This document shows, piece after piece, positions 20,003-29,334 of a DNA stretch of 64,000 nucleotides. The notes below the pieces were generated by a model, which was not told where the DNA came from, made no database searches, and saw only the letters and a list, made by a program, of their open reading frames with translations. Where the stretch lies: NCBI GenBank assembly GCA_037783415.1, contig JAZGTN010000060.1, positions 1,054,001 through 1,118,000 on the forward strand, read 5' to 3'. The position numbers were made by a program, and so were the translations under genes. Source of the DNA: Leptasterias polaris. Lineage: Eukaryota; Echinodermata; Asteroidea; Forcipulatida; Asteriidae. The first letter of the stretch is position 1. Each line of letters begins with the position of its first letter.

Positions 20003-21844
20003 CTATCGGTTTTTCCATTTTGAGAACATTCTGCTGTAATTGTGCTCCTTGTGAATCTTTGGCCCCTCATAGTTATACGATGAGTTAGTGTCCTGTGACT
20101 TTGGATTTAGTTGGCCAGGTTGATACAATTTTTTTTTAGCATAGTAAGTGTGATATCGTTCAGCTCGACACTGTGCTCGTCGCTTTTTGTAGATCTTTCC
20201 CATAACACGTTTTTTGTGATATTGTTGTTTTTTGTCCATTGCATCGAGGGCTTTTGCAGCGGGTGATCCAGCAGTAATGGGGCAATGAGTTGCCTCACAC
20301 TTTTTGATAATAGAGTTTGCATGTTGGTTGTTCACCAGATGGATGGCGCTGTGATCTCTTGAAGCTCCGTTCCTTGAAAAGGTTAGTGTTCCTTTTGGAT
20401 TTGTCATGGCGTAGGCATGATTCATGGATTCAGACTTCTGGGAACTTGTTCTGTACTTGGTTCTCTCTATCGCTTCGTCTCCTATGCGTTTTTCCAAAAT
20501 TGTTTTAAAGATTTCCTCATCTTTAGATGTTAAAATAAATCTGCCGCGGACATAGCGAGAGAGGTATGGGTACTTGTATTTACCGTTGCAAACATGAGAA
20601 TTTTGTTTGCATTTCTCATGGTCTCCCATGTAGCAGTTCGGAATTGCATCAATCGCCTTTGCAGCCAGTCTTTTCATGCTTGCTGTGTCATTTCCGCATT
20701 TAATGGAAATATGGTGTGCCTCAGCCTGTGCTCTGTGACTCACGTCATCAGCAAATCGGTCCTGTACTCTGTTTCGGTCTCTTGCACTGTTCCCAGGGAA
20801 CATGTCACTGCTAAAGTTTGCTCGGCTGACTGCCGCACAAAGCGAGCGGTTCAAGTGGGATGGGTCCAGCAGACTTTCCATTTCCTTTCCCGTTCTTCTT
20901 CTCATGACAGAATTCATTCCTTTTGCTAGACAGCCGTCAGCGTCTGTTGTTATTCTATCCACAAGAACTGGTTCCGTGCACTCCAAAAGTTTAGTCGCAC
21001 ATCGAACACCCCCTTCTCTCTCATCTCCCATATTGAAATGCGCTGGACGAGTAGCTGTGCACTTGTCGCCGTGCTTAGCGGATGTGCATTGTTGACCGAA
21101 TGATGATGGTGACATTTCACCACTTTTACAAAGCTTGTTTTCTTGATGGTACATTATAACAAACTTTGAAGTAGTTGCGTTCTCGCACACGGTGTCTCTT
21201 GTCTGTGTTGCAGGAACAAATGTTTTTTTTTTCCTACAGTTGCGCAGGGGATTATTATACTGCCTGTCCATTTCAACTGCAATTGGACTTTCTCGTTCAA
21301 AGCCTTGGAGCTCACGGATGTCTTTCACTAGTTTCCTCTTGTCTGCCATGTCTCTGATATTTTCATTTTTGATAATTTCACCACATTTGTTCGAAATTTT
21401 TTGCAGCCCACTAGTGGATGGTACAGCTGTGTCCATTGATGTCAAGAGCCTCCTCGCACCTGCGGTTGCAATGCCAGTGTTCTGCAGGCCAACTTGGAAA
21501 GACATGTTTGGGGTTGCAGTGCGTCGTCCCCGCTTCCTACCCTCGTTAGCTATCTCACTGTAAAGTTTTGTCTTTTGTGTTTTAAAACCACACTTTTTGC
21601 AGGACATTACCTCTGAGACGGCTAAACCTCTACGCTCTTCTGCCTCAGCCAATAGTTTAGGTTGACCATCACACTTAGGATGTGTTTGTTGATGATCAAG
21701 TACAGCTTGTGCACCCAGCTCTAGAGCTGAGTTGATGTCTACAAAACGATAACCTCCTCCTTGGTGATCAGTTCCTCTCTTGGGCAGTGGCTGGCCACAT
21801 TTGTTGGCTATTGGGATCACTCCCTTGAGCTGGATCTTTGTCAA
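20003..21844 (-). CDS. Mutator-like transposase protein (613-residue frame)
   Basis: It resembles a large family of animal Mutator-like transposase-domain proteins often annotated as uncharacterized. Visible features are GGGYRFVDINSAL near the start, a zinc pair in SCKKCGF, KRGRRTATPNMSFQVGLQNT, RITTDADGCLAKGM (likely the metal-binding acidic region), NCYMGDHEKCKQNSHVCNGK (a C-x-H/C cluster), QKSESMNHAY, LTFSRNGASRDHSA, and a basic C-terminus (KKRRAQCRAERYHTYYAKKK). The family normally has an N-terminal extension. Here that lies in another frame (21768-22118), so the gene is broken by a frameshift near 21840 or spliced. It lies between the two NKRF-like copies on the opposite strand. I see no clear terminal inverted repeats, so whether it is mobile or a relic is open. 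Confidence 0.6.
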   Translation of the reverse strand: MTKIQLKGVIPIANKCGQPLPKRGTDHQGGGYRFVDINSALELGAQAVLDHQQTHPKCDGQPKLLAEAEERRGLAVSEVMSCKKCGFKTQKTKLYSEIANEGRKRGRRTATPNMSFQVGLQNTGIATAGARRLLTSMDTAVPSTSGLQKISNKCGEIIKNENIRDMADKRKLVKDIRELQGFERESPIAVEMDRQYNNPLRNCRKKKTFVPATQTRDTVCENATTSKFVIMYHQENKLCKSGEMSPSSFGQQCTSAKHGDKCTATRPAHFNMGDEREGGVRCATKLLECTEPVLVDRITTDADGCLAKGMNSVMRRRTGKEMESLLDPSHLNRSLCAAVSRANFSSDMFPGNSARDRNRVQDRFADDVSHRAQAEAHHISIKCGNDTASMKRLAAKAIDAIPNCYMGDHEKCKQNSHVCNGKYKYPYLSRYVRGRFILTSKDEEIFKTILEKRIGDEAIERTKYRTSSQKSESMNHAYAMTNPKGTLTFSRNGASRDHSAIHLVNNQHANSIIKKCEATHCPITAGSPAAKALDAMDKKQQYHKKRVMGKIYKKRRAQCRAERYHTYYAKKKLYQPGQLNPKSQDTNSSYNYEGPKIHKEHNYSRMFSKWKNR

Positions 21845-22118
21845 CTGGAGCCATTTCTACAACTTTTGGGCGAAGGAGCATCACATTTCTGCGGTTGTCT
21901 TGTTCCATCTGTGCTGCAATGTGGCAGAAATCTCCTCGCTCTGTATTTGGGGCGGCTAAACTCAACTGCTGATGGGTTGGCCTGACATACCGTGGTGTAG
22001 GTATACTTTGAGTTTCACTGCCTTTGTCTTGTAGTGAATTAAATTTATTTTTCGGCTTGAACCAAGTTTTTTGCATCTTGAAAATGCCGCGTCTAGCTCT
22101 ACCCATTTTTATGGCAAT
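21768..22118 (-). pseudogene. N-terminal part of the Mutator-like protein, other frame
   Basis: The frame reads MGRARRGIFKMQKTWF then KPKNKF, a basic start of the kind seen in related proteins. It continues to DKDPAQGSDP, where the main frame picks up in a different register. The overlap of about 77 bp in different frames suggests one indel. An ATG further upstream (22145) would add nine residues. Confidence 0.45.
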
Positions 22119-22145
22119 GGATTTGTTACAAACATTGAATGGCAT

Positions 22146-23057
22146 CCATCATAAGTGATCTCACATTAGTTGTGGTCTAAAGCAAAAATACTTTTAGAGT
22201 TCTCCCGATGCACAAGCTAGCTATCAGGGCCGACACTACGCTGAACGCACAAATTTCGGCCGATATGCCAAAATATGTTTATTTTTTTTATTTATTTTTT
22301 TTTTTTCAATTTCAGATAAATTTCACAAAAATTCATCAAGATAAAACCATTGCCAATGCTCCATATTGGACAGTAGGACCTGTGAAAAGGCCCCCATCCC
22401 AGGGGAATTGTCTAAGATAATAGCCATCTGTTTCTGGATAGAGTTATAACTTGTCCCCATCAACCAGAAACAATCATAATGGTTTGGCCTTTTTCAACAT
22501 GCCCCGCCCACGCCCCGCCCACCCTTTCCCCTTTTACCCCGTTCCAGAGGTAGAATAAAATTTGAAAGGGCAGTTAAATGTACAAAAAGTGACCTATGTG
22601 TTTTCTAAATTTTATAAAGCTCCCCATTTTAGACTAATATGAATGCATGGTTAGAAAAATTTAAGGGAAAGCAAAATGTGCCCCCCCCCCCCCCCCCGGC
22701 CAGCCCCCTTCCATTTTTACAGCTTGTTCATGCCAATTAACCCCTTCTTAATGATTAATTAAATAACTTGTAAGGTTTTTATGATCCTGTGATAAAAAAG
22801 AGACATGTTAATAACTTTTTGAGTGAGGACTTGGATATAACTTCTGACTTGTCCTTAGAATGTACACAGTGTGTCGTGCAGGTTTTTCTTCTCGCATTGC
22901 TTAGAGTACATGTAAATGCTCCAACATGTTGGACCTTGTTGTAGACGAACGCAATAACATTTCACTTTTTTTTTTTCAGATATCAAGTCAGTGACTTATT
23001 CTCAACAATTTAAGCATAATTTTTTAACCATAAAGAATAATTAAGTGCCCTTATAGG
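22146..23057. other. Region upstream of the Mutator-like gene
   Basis: I see no gene. It contains a 17-base C run (22681-22697), CCCCGCCCAC-type pyrimidine-rich sequence near 22503 and an A/T-rich stretch. Any promoter of the transposase would be near 22150. Confidence 0.4.
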
Positions 23058-23540
23058 GTGCACCACACTAAATAAGCCAGAATTAATGCGCCAAGCTACT
23101 TATCATAATTTGTAAACCCACAACTTATTTTTAATTATAACGTTTTGGGGGTCATGCAATTAATAGATTGTGTAAATATAAAAATCTATCACAACCTGGG
23201 GGTTCTGTGCTTCAACTTTTGAGGAGACTTGATAAATTTAGGCGTTAAAGTTGGCCCTATTTGACCGGGGAAGTGGAGAAGTGCTTCACGAAAACTGGCA
23301 GCAAGTCGGTTTTGGAAAAAAATAAAAAATCGTGTTTTTTTCTTCTGGGGTAGTTAGCAAAAATTCCAAACGGCTGACCTGCCAAAAATTGAAAAGAATT
23401 CTGAAGTTTAGTTGTCCGGAAATATGTCTGATTGGTTTTCAAGAGGCTGAGAGACTTACACGATTTTTTTAGTATTTTTGAATAATTATCATTTAGCATT
23501 GGTTCCTATGGGAGATCATTTAGAGGGGTGCGCCCCCATG
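23058..23540. repeat. Element end plus shared block upstream of NKRF-B exon 1
   Basis: It starts GGGTGCACCACACTAAATAA, an end of the element type at 1634-2313. It runs into a block shared with 1280-1625 and 19080-19400, and ends with the promoter-proximal segment GTAGTTAGGGCGCCACCAAG shared with copy A at about 2318. Confidence 0.6.
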
Positions 23541-23664
23541 TGTTCAGTAGTTAGGGCGCCACCAAGTGTTACCAAATTGCCGGGGAACGCGCACGCGCAC
23601 GCTCCTCCCACCACATGGCCATCATAACAACATTAGCGGAACGACAGAAACACAACTTCGGAAG
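23541..23664 (+). promoter_or_regulatory. Conserved promoter/5' UTR segment of NKRF-B
   Basis: GC-richer than its surroundings and conserved with 2314-2461 of copy A (AGGGCGCCACCAAGTGTTAC; ACGCGCACGCTCCTC). Copy B has an out-of-frame upstream ATG at about 23615 (ACATGGCC) where copy A has ACGGCC. No TATA box is evident. Confidence 0.4.
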
Positions 23665-23822
23665 ATGGAGGAGTTTTGCGAAAAACTACGTGACCCGAAC
23701 GAGCCAGCTAGCCACTGGAATGCTCGAAAACAGTTTATTGTCAATAACTGGGATCGTCACCATGGAAATCAACTGGTTTCATTGGCCATGGTCTGGTCAA
23801 ATATGGAGTTTCATGGAAGCAC
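23665..23822 (+). CDS. NKRF: NKRF-like gene, copy B, exon 1 (XTBD N-terminal half)
   Basis: It encodes MEEFCEKLRDPNEPASHW, NARKQFIVNNWDRHHGNQ and LVSLAMVWSNMEFHGS, then the split codon. The donor is CAC followed by GTAAGT, a better match to consensus than in copy A. It joins exon 2 at 44696 across 20.9 kb in the same phase as copy A. The domain is the XRN2-binding (XTBD) fold. Relative to copy A it lacks the two-codon Ile-Gly insertion before the junction and so fits the family better. The upstream ATG at 23615 opens a 209-codon frame overlapping this exon in another register; that frame runs into a minisatellite and is not considered real. Confidence 0.8.
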
Positions 23823-23921
23823 GTAAGTTAAAAACTGCCTTCAAAAGACAAAACTCATTCCGAAAACATGGAATCAACAATATATTGAACACAAATCAGT
23901 TATGGAGTTGGCCCGGAAACA

Positions 23922-24160
23922 GGTCAACTCGTACCCAAGTCAACTCGTACCCAAGTCAACTCGTAACCAAGTCAACTCGTACCCAAGTCATCTCGTACCC
24001 AAGTCATCTCGTACCCAAGTTATCTCGTACCCAAGTCAACTCGTACCCAGGTCAACTCGTACCCAAGTCAACTCGTACCCAAGTCAACTCGTACCCAAGT
24101 CAACTCGTACCCAAGTCAACTCGTACCCAAGTCAACTCTTACCCAAGTCAACACGTACGT
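23922..24160 (+). repeat. 16-bp minisatellite, left array (about 15 copies)
   Basis: The unit is CAACTCGTACCCAAGT with few variants (CATCTCGTACC, CAACTCTTACC). It starts about 100 bp after the exon 1 donor of NKRF-B. Confidence 0.93.
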
Positions 24161-24385
24161 CTAACATACGTTGTGCCAAAACGAAGATGTTCCATGCGGC
24201 GTGTGAATTTCCCCCGTCTGCATGACGATCTCAAGTTCGAATAAATAGTAAACCAATGCGGTATGATGTTCTACTCACTATCGTCCAATTTTTATTCATA
24301 TCCCTTTTACGAATTTTGTTTTTAGTGCAATAAAGAATTTCCAATAAACAATATAAAATGTATAATAAAATGCAATCGTCCATGT

Positions 24386-26848
24386 AGTCTTGGTCCAAGA
24401 CGTCACTATCCTATACACGTAACTATCTTATACAATAATACTCGTGATAACCCGACAGAGGGCGCGCTTTTCGTTCTTGAATTCATCGGCGCGGCTGACA
24501 ACTGTATGTAGTAACGTCTTGGATATCTTGTATAGAGGGTGTGGCCAAGTTAATGAGGCATCAAATCATGTATTATTCATATTTATTTTTTAATTTTATT
24601 TTATTACACTTCACACTGGCAAAACACTAAAAGGAATGAATAGATATAATCCTAAAAATAAAACTATGACTGAGAATATAAAAATAGGTACAAATATTTA
24701 AAATTGTATAAAAACCGAGCCAGTGAGTGGCAAGGAGGAACAGGTGACCAGCACCTCTACAAGGCCGTCCTTCCACAAAAATTGTCAATAAGTACCCCGC
24801 CCACTAAAACCCCCCCCCCCCCCCCCCCCCCCAAAAAAAGATCCAATAATTGAGCTGAAGGTCTACGAATGTGTACTGGTGTTTTGATCTGTCTTTTTAA
24901 AAATGCCTTGGTTCATTGATCCATTGCTTTCAATACAAAGATCCATGATGTATTGGTTCAGACCACAATACAAATTTATGCATGTTCACATTAGTATGTG
25001 TGCACACCATTAGTTTTTAATAGTACTTGGAATATGTGGTACACAAATGTTGAAAACAAAACAGGTTTCCAACCTGCACCATCTCACTTATCTTATATCA
25101 TTACACTATGCATGAGTCTATGTCTTGTAATTTATTGAAACAAGGTCATTCCATGCCAACTCACCTGATGGGTTGGCAGGCATCTCAGATTTTGATTTTG
25201 TGTTGTAACAATCACCATCAACTAGTTTCTACTGTCAAAAGTAGCACTATGGCCATTATGCAAATGCATATTAGGTCTTTAAAAATTCAAATTTAGCCTG
25301 GTGAAATGTACGATTGCTTTCTTATTTCATTTGGTTTTTAACTTTGTTCATAATTATGTGTGACCTGATATGAGGATAGACCATTTACACATTTTGGGGT
25401 ATTTGGCAGGGGTCTGAATATGGGTCCACATGTAGTACAAATAACAAAACATGCCTTTTTCAAGTGGAAATTTGACAAGGCGTGGGAAATAAACGACAGA
25501 TATACTACTTTTTCTAATAATACTTTGTATCCAGTCTACATGTGTGAGAACAAAAAAGTTGGTTTCTCAACTTCTTCATATAAAAAAAAAATTAATATGC
25601 CTATTAATGTTTTGTGTATGCTTGCAATTTAGACCATTACGCACTGTGGTGGTGATGTATGATTTATCATTCAAAACTCAAAAACCACACCCAATGATAA
25701 TGTTGTTATTATTGTGATTTAACATGAAAATGTTTTATAAGAACAAACAAAATTGAAGTCAGCAGCCTTACAGTATACAAACCATGGTCAACTTATGTTC
25801 GGGCTTCTACATGTATAGTATCAATCAACACTGTACACACACAAAGATAAACAACTGACCACAAGCACTAGAGTCATTGTCTGATAATGCGCAGCCATAG
25901 ACCATGTTCCCGGGGCCTATGACCGGCCATTGGGTGCCGGCAGGAGCTCCGCCGCGACCCATCACCAAGCTCCTCCGAGTGCTTAAAACCTACGTACTTT
26001 GCGCTCCACGGCTCTTTGGGCTGAACGGGCACCCAGGCCAGGCTACCCCCTAGCACTACAATAGTGGGTTAACATGTTAATCACCCATATCTCATTCCCT
26101 CTTTATCTTACAAAAGAGACAGAGAGCCTAGACTTCATGCAGGCATGGTTTGTACACAGCCAGAAACTTTTTTAGCAGTTATTTTTACAAGTTCAGCTTG
26201 AATTTGTGTGGAAATTTAAATGACACAATAATTTTTTAGGGGGTCATATCTCAGAAATGTTAAGGGTTAGGATTCTAAAATTATGTGTGTGTTTATGGCA
26301 CCCATATAGGGTTGTTTTTTATTTCTTTTGCAAGTAACCATGGAGCAATCTAGTTTATACATGTAGCTCCATGAAGTAACCAATCACTCTTGCCACAAAT
26401 GATATACCACCACCGTACCGTGCCGACGACGAAGCCATGTTTCTTGTTTGGGAAGTTGAACTTGATTTTTTATATAAACGACAAGTATGTGTGTGTGTGT
26501 GTGAAGGTGAAATCCACATACACGTTGTATACGTGCCACACATGCAACAACGTTCCATAGCTAGCTGTACAAACATTATTAAGGCTAGTTATGAATAATT
26601 CATGATAAAGGTGCAAACTCAATCGTTGATTGGCTCCCCCGGAAAGTCGGGGGAAAAATAATGAAACACATAAGCACCCTCATACAAGATATCCAAGACC
26701 TTCGTGGAAGCTGGAAATCGAACCACGGATAGTGACGCCCTCTACTGTTTGAATTGATCCATTTCAGTGCGAACTACCAACGCAACGATGGATAGTGACT
26801 CATTCTGTTGTTGGAATAGATACATGCGAAGGTCTTGGAACCAAGACT
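24386..26848. mobile_element. TIR element of 2.46 kb inside the 5-kb element
   Basis: Ends AGTCTTGGTCCAAGAC and, inverted, AGTCTTGGTTCCAAGAC. The 11-bp direct repeat ATCGTCCATGT lies just outside (24375-24385 and 26849-26859). Further inverted similarity inside includes GGATATCTTGTATAGAGGGT (24521) against ACCCTCATACAAGATATCC (26677), and TCACTATCC at both ends. A 23-base C run lies at 24810-24832. No transposase is recognised. Confidence 0.6.
25885..26065. other. GC-rich island of unknown nature
   Basis: About 180 bp of much higher GC than its surroundings (CGGGGCCTATGACCGGCC ... GGGCACCCAGGCCAGGC). It has an open frame on the minus strand but I recognise no protein or RNA family. It could be a structured RNA, a SINE fragment or a captured exon. 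Confidence 0.3.
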
Positions 26849-27289
26849 ATCGTCCATGTTTCTTTGGTGCTTTTTCTCACTTAAAATAAAGGGTTCCTCA
26901 AAGAAAGTTGTTAGGCCTATTTCTAGGGTCGAAGGGAATGCATCCCTTTCCCCCCAAGTTTCCAGAATGTTTAAATTTTTTATTTCAGCCTGTTCAAATA
27001 AAAAAAAATATAGCCTATAAACATAAACACAGTCTACAATGTAGATGGAAATCTGCCTTGAAAACGTAAATATACTGGAAATGTGATTGGCTGCAGGAAA
27101 AACCTAACAGAAACCTGCAATAAAGAGTTGCCGCTTCTTTTGAACTAAAACGCACACCACGTGGTAGCAGTCGACGCAATTTGTCGGCGCTTAAACGGAC
27201 ATGCTGGTTAATTCATTAAGAGTCCTTTGAACCTGGAACTGTAATCGGCTGCAGGATTGATCATCATAGAATTCAAGAATTCATGGATT

Positions 27290-28085
27290 CAATGTTTAGC
27301 TATTGTTTATCCTATTAATTAATAAACCTACGAGAATCATGACTACTCTGCCACCCTTATTGATAACATTTTTTGTAATATCCCCCTCCTTAATTAGCTC
27401 AGGCATTTTAATTACCGATATTTCTGATCATTTTCCCATAAAAAAAAAAAAATCCTTTCAGTAAAAATATTCACTCCATCCAACCTAATTGCTTTCGGAA
27501 AACTTCCCCTGAAAATGTAAGCTGTTTTAAATCTTATTTGGAATCCAAGTAAGCCGTTTTAAATCTGATTTGGAATCCACGGACTGGGCTTCAATTTTTA
27601 GTACCGATAATCCTGATACATCATTTAAAATTTTTATAAATAATTTTACTAATTTGTTCGACAAGAATATTCCCTTGGTTAGAGTTAAACACTCTATAAA
27701 AAGTTTCAACCTAGATGCCCGTGGATAACTCGAGCTCTATTAAAATCCATTAATCACAAAAACAAACTTTATCATGAATGAATCCGTTGTCCGCAGTGAC
27801 CCTAACCGACATAACTATATTCGTTTTAGAAATATACTTTCCACCGTTTTATGTTCTGCAAAAACAAATTATTATACCCACCAATTTGAAAAGGAGAAAC
27901 AAAATGGAAAATTATCAACTCTGTCCTCAACAAAAATAGGCCCTACACCTCGTAAAACCATTAGTGTTTATGTCAACAACTCCAGTATACATGATTCCTA
28001 ATTAATATCAGAGCATATTTTGTCAACATTGGACCCAAACTTGCTACTCAAATTACTAATAAAAGAGTCCCACCCATTATTAAAA
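27290..28085 (+). pseudogene. LINE fragment (endonuclease end to linker)
   Basis: Broken frames read ISSGILITDISDHFPI (the SDH motif that closes the endonuclease domain), then FRKTSPENVSCFKSYLES, then SDPNRHNYIRFRNILSTVL and TNYYTHQFEKEKQNGK. This order is typical of CR1/Jockey-group LINEs between endonuclease and reverse transcriptase. Stops and frame changes interrupt it. From 27463 onward the fragment is part of the macrosatellite unit and is repeated five times. Confidence 0.6.
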
Positions 28086-28609
28086 TCATCTTTTCAACCC
28101 TAACCCTCGCTCTTTATTTTTTGGAGCTAAAACTTCAACCTTGTTGTCCGCCTGCAAGCATCCGACTGGCCCGCCGATGTGAAGAAACCAGCTCTTCTCA
28201 GAAGCCACCACATTTTCAAAAAAGAGATATTGAGCCTGTCTAAGTTTTGATTGTTTTTTGCGGAAGTCCTGATTATTTTCCGAAAGAAAAATACAAATTA
28301 ATTCAAACGTTTCCTTCATTACTTATTTCTCACCAAAAGAAACATTTTGCGATAGTTCGGATTATTTTTCCGAAGGAAAACACAAATTAATTCAACCATT
28401 TTCTTCATTACTTTTTTTCCCACCAAAAGAAACCTTTTGCGTAAGTTCAAACATTAATTCAAAAATTGTCTTCCAAAAAAACGGAGACATTTATTACGTG
28501 ATTCGTTTAGTCTTGTTCATTACCTGCAACATACAAAAATAAGAGAACAATATGAGTACAACAAAGAATAGATAATAAATGAACGATATATAATTTAATT
28601 TTATATATT

Positions 28610-28910
28610 GGGTACGAGTTGACTTGGGTACGTGTTGACTTGGGTACAAGTTGACTTGGGTACGAGATGACTTGGTACGAGTTGACTTGGGTACGAGTTG
28701 ACTTGGGTACGAGTTGACTTGGGTACGAGTTGACTTGGGTACGAGTTGACTTGGGTACGAGATGACTTGGGTACGAGTTGACTTGGGTACGAGTTGACTT
28801 GGGTACGAGTTGACTTGGGTTCGAGTTGACTTGGGTTCGAGTTGACTTGGGTACGAGTTGACTTGGGTACGAGATTACTTGGGTTCGAGTTGACTAGGGT
28901 ACGAGATGAC
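28610..28910 (-). repeat. 16-bp minisatellite, unit 1 (about 19 copies)
   Basis: The unit is GGGTACGAGTTGACTT, the inverse of the array at 23922. Variants are GAGATGACTT and GGGTTCGAG. Repeated in later units at 30763, 32916, 35069 and 37253. The array at 35069 is two units longer. Confidence 0.93.
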
Positions 28911-29205
28911 CCGAATCCGTTGGCCCAGGTTTAGCCCAGGTTGGACTCTTTCGTTACATACAACGCTAACTGACGTCCTACCAGGGCTATTATGGAGTCA
29001 ACTCAACTTACACCACATCATCACATGTATACTGAATCTGCTGACTGTCTGTGTGTCTGTGTAACTGCTTTTTTAGTGGTGGCGTTACGGACTCCGGTGT
29101 ACTGGGGATGTCAGTCACAAAACGTATACACTGCCATGATACTACCTACACTACACACACTATTATGACTATACAGTCCTTTGAAAATCATGTTTGTGGA
29201 AAAAC

Positions 29206-29230
29206 ACACACCTGGATTTTTCCAGGTGTG
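29206..29230. repeat. 10-bp hairpin (CACACCTGGA / TCCAGGTGTG)
   Basis: A perfect short stem with a 4-base T loop, present once in intron A (about 2968) and in every macrosatellite unit. Confidence 0.7.
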
Positions 29231-29292
29231 ATTTTGGAAATATTTCCGTATCCTGCCACCACCACTTTTTCATTTGTTATGAAATAAAATAG

Positions 29293-29334
29293 ACTCTGCT
29301 AGGGTCGAAACGTCAGGCCACTAACTTATTTTTT
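29293..29334 (+). mobile_element. 42-bp retro-insertion with 12-bp target duplication
   Basis: ACTCTGCTAGGGTCGAAACG through to a T-rich tail is flanked by GAAATAAAATAG on both sides (29281-29292 and 29335-29346). The unoccupied site exists once at about 3047 in intron A. The insert equals the 3' part of the hammerhead-like tail at 2122. Copied with each macrosatellite unit. Confidence 0.7.

Larger units (their letters stand above)
23915..28918. mobile_element. 5-kb non-autonomous element with inverted minisatellite ends
   Basis: The left end is GGAAACAGGTCAACTCGTAC. The right end, inverted, is GGATTCGGGTCATCTCGTAC. GTTGGCCC lies directly outside both ends (23907-23914 and 28919-28926). Inside each end is a long array of the same 16-bp unit in opposite orientations (23922-24160 and 28610-28910). 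The ends match those of the MULE copy at 3278-11874. No transposase is seen inside. The interior holds a second TIR element (24386-26848) and a LINE fragment (about 27290-28085). Intron A lacks the element at the corresponding place (about 2700). Confidence 0.65.

Noticed and set aside
23922..24160. CRISPR-like array (regular short repeats)
   Set aside because: The 16-bp units are directly adjacent with no unique spacers, and the genome is eukaryotic. It is a minisatellite.
23615..24244. 209-residue frame overlapping NKRF-B exon 1
   Set aside because: Reads the XTBD exon in the wrong register and then the minisatellite. A shadow frame.
26486..26503. TG dinucleotide run
   Set aside because: Short simple repeat, no further structure.
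28086..28319. Conserved 77-residue frame repeated five times (also at 30239, 32392, 34545, 36730)
   Set aside because: Conservation comes from recent tandem duplication of DNA. The frame has no domain, and other frames in the unit are equally conserved.
29051..29287. 78-residue frame repeated in each macrosatellite unit
   Set aside because: Lies over a hairpin MITE and intron sequence. The copy A counterpart is broken. No coding support.
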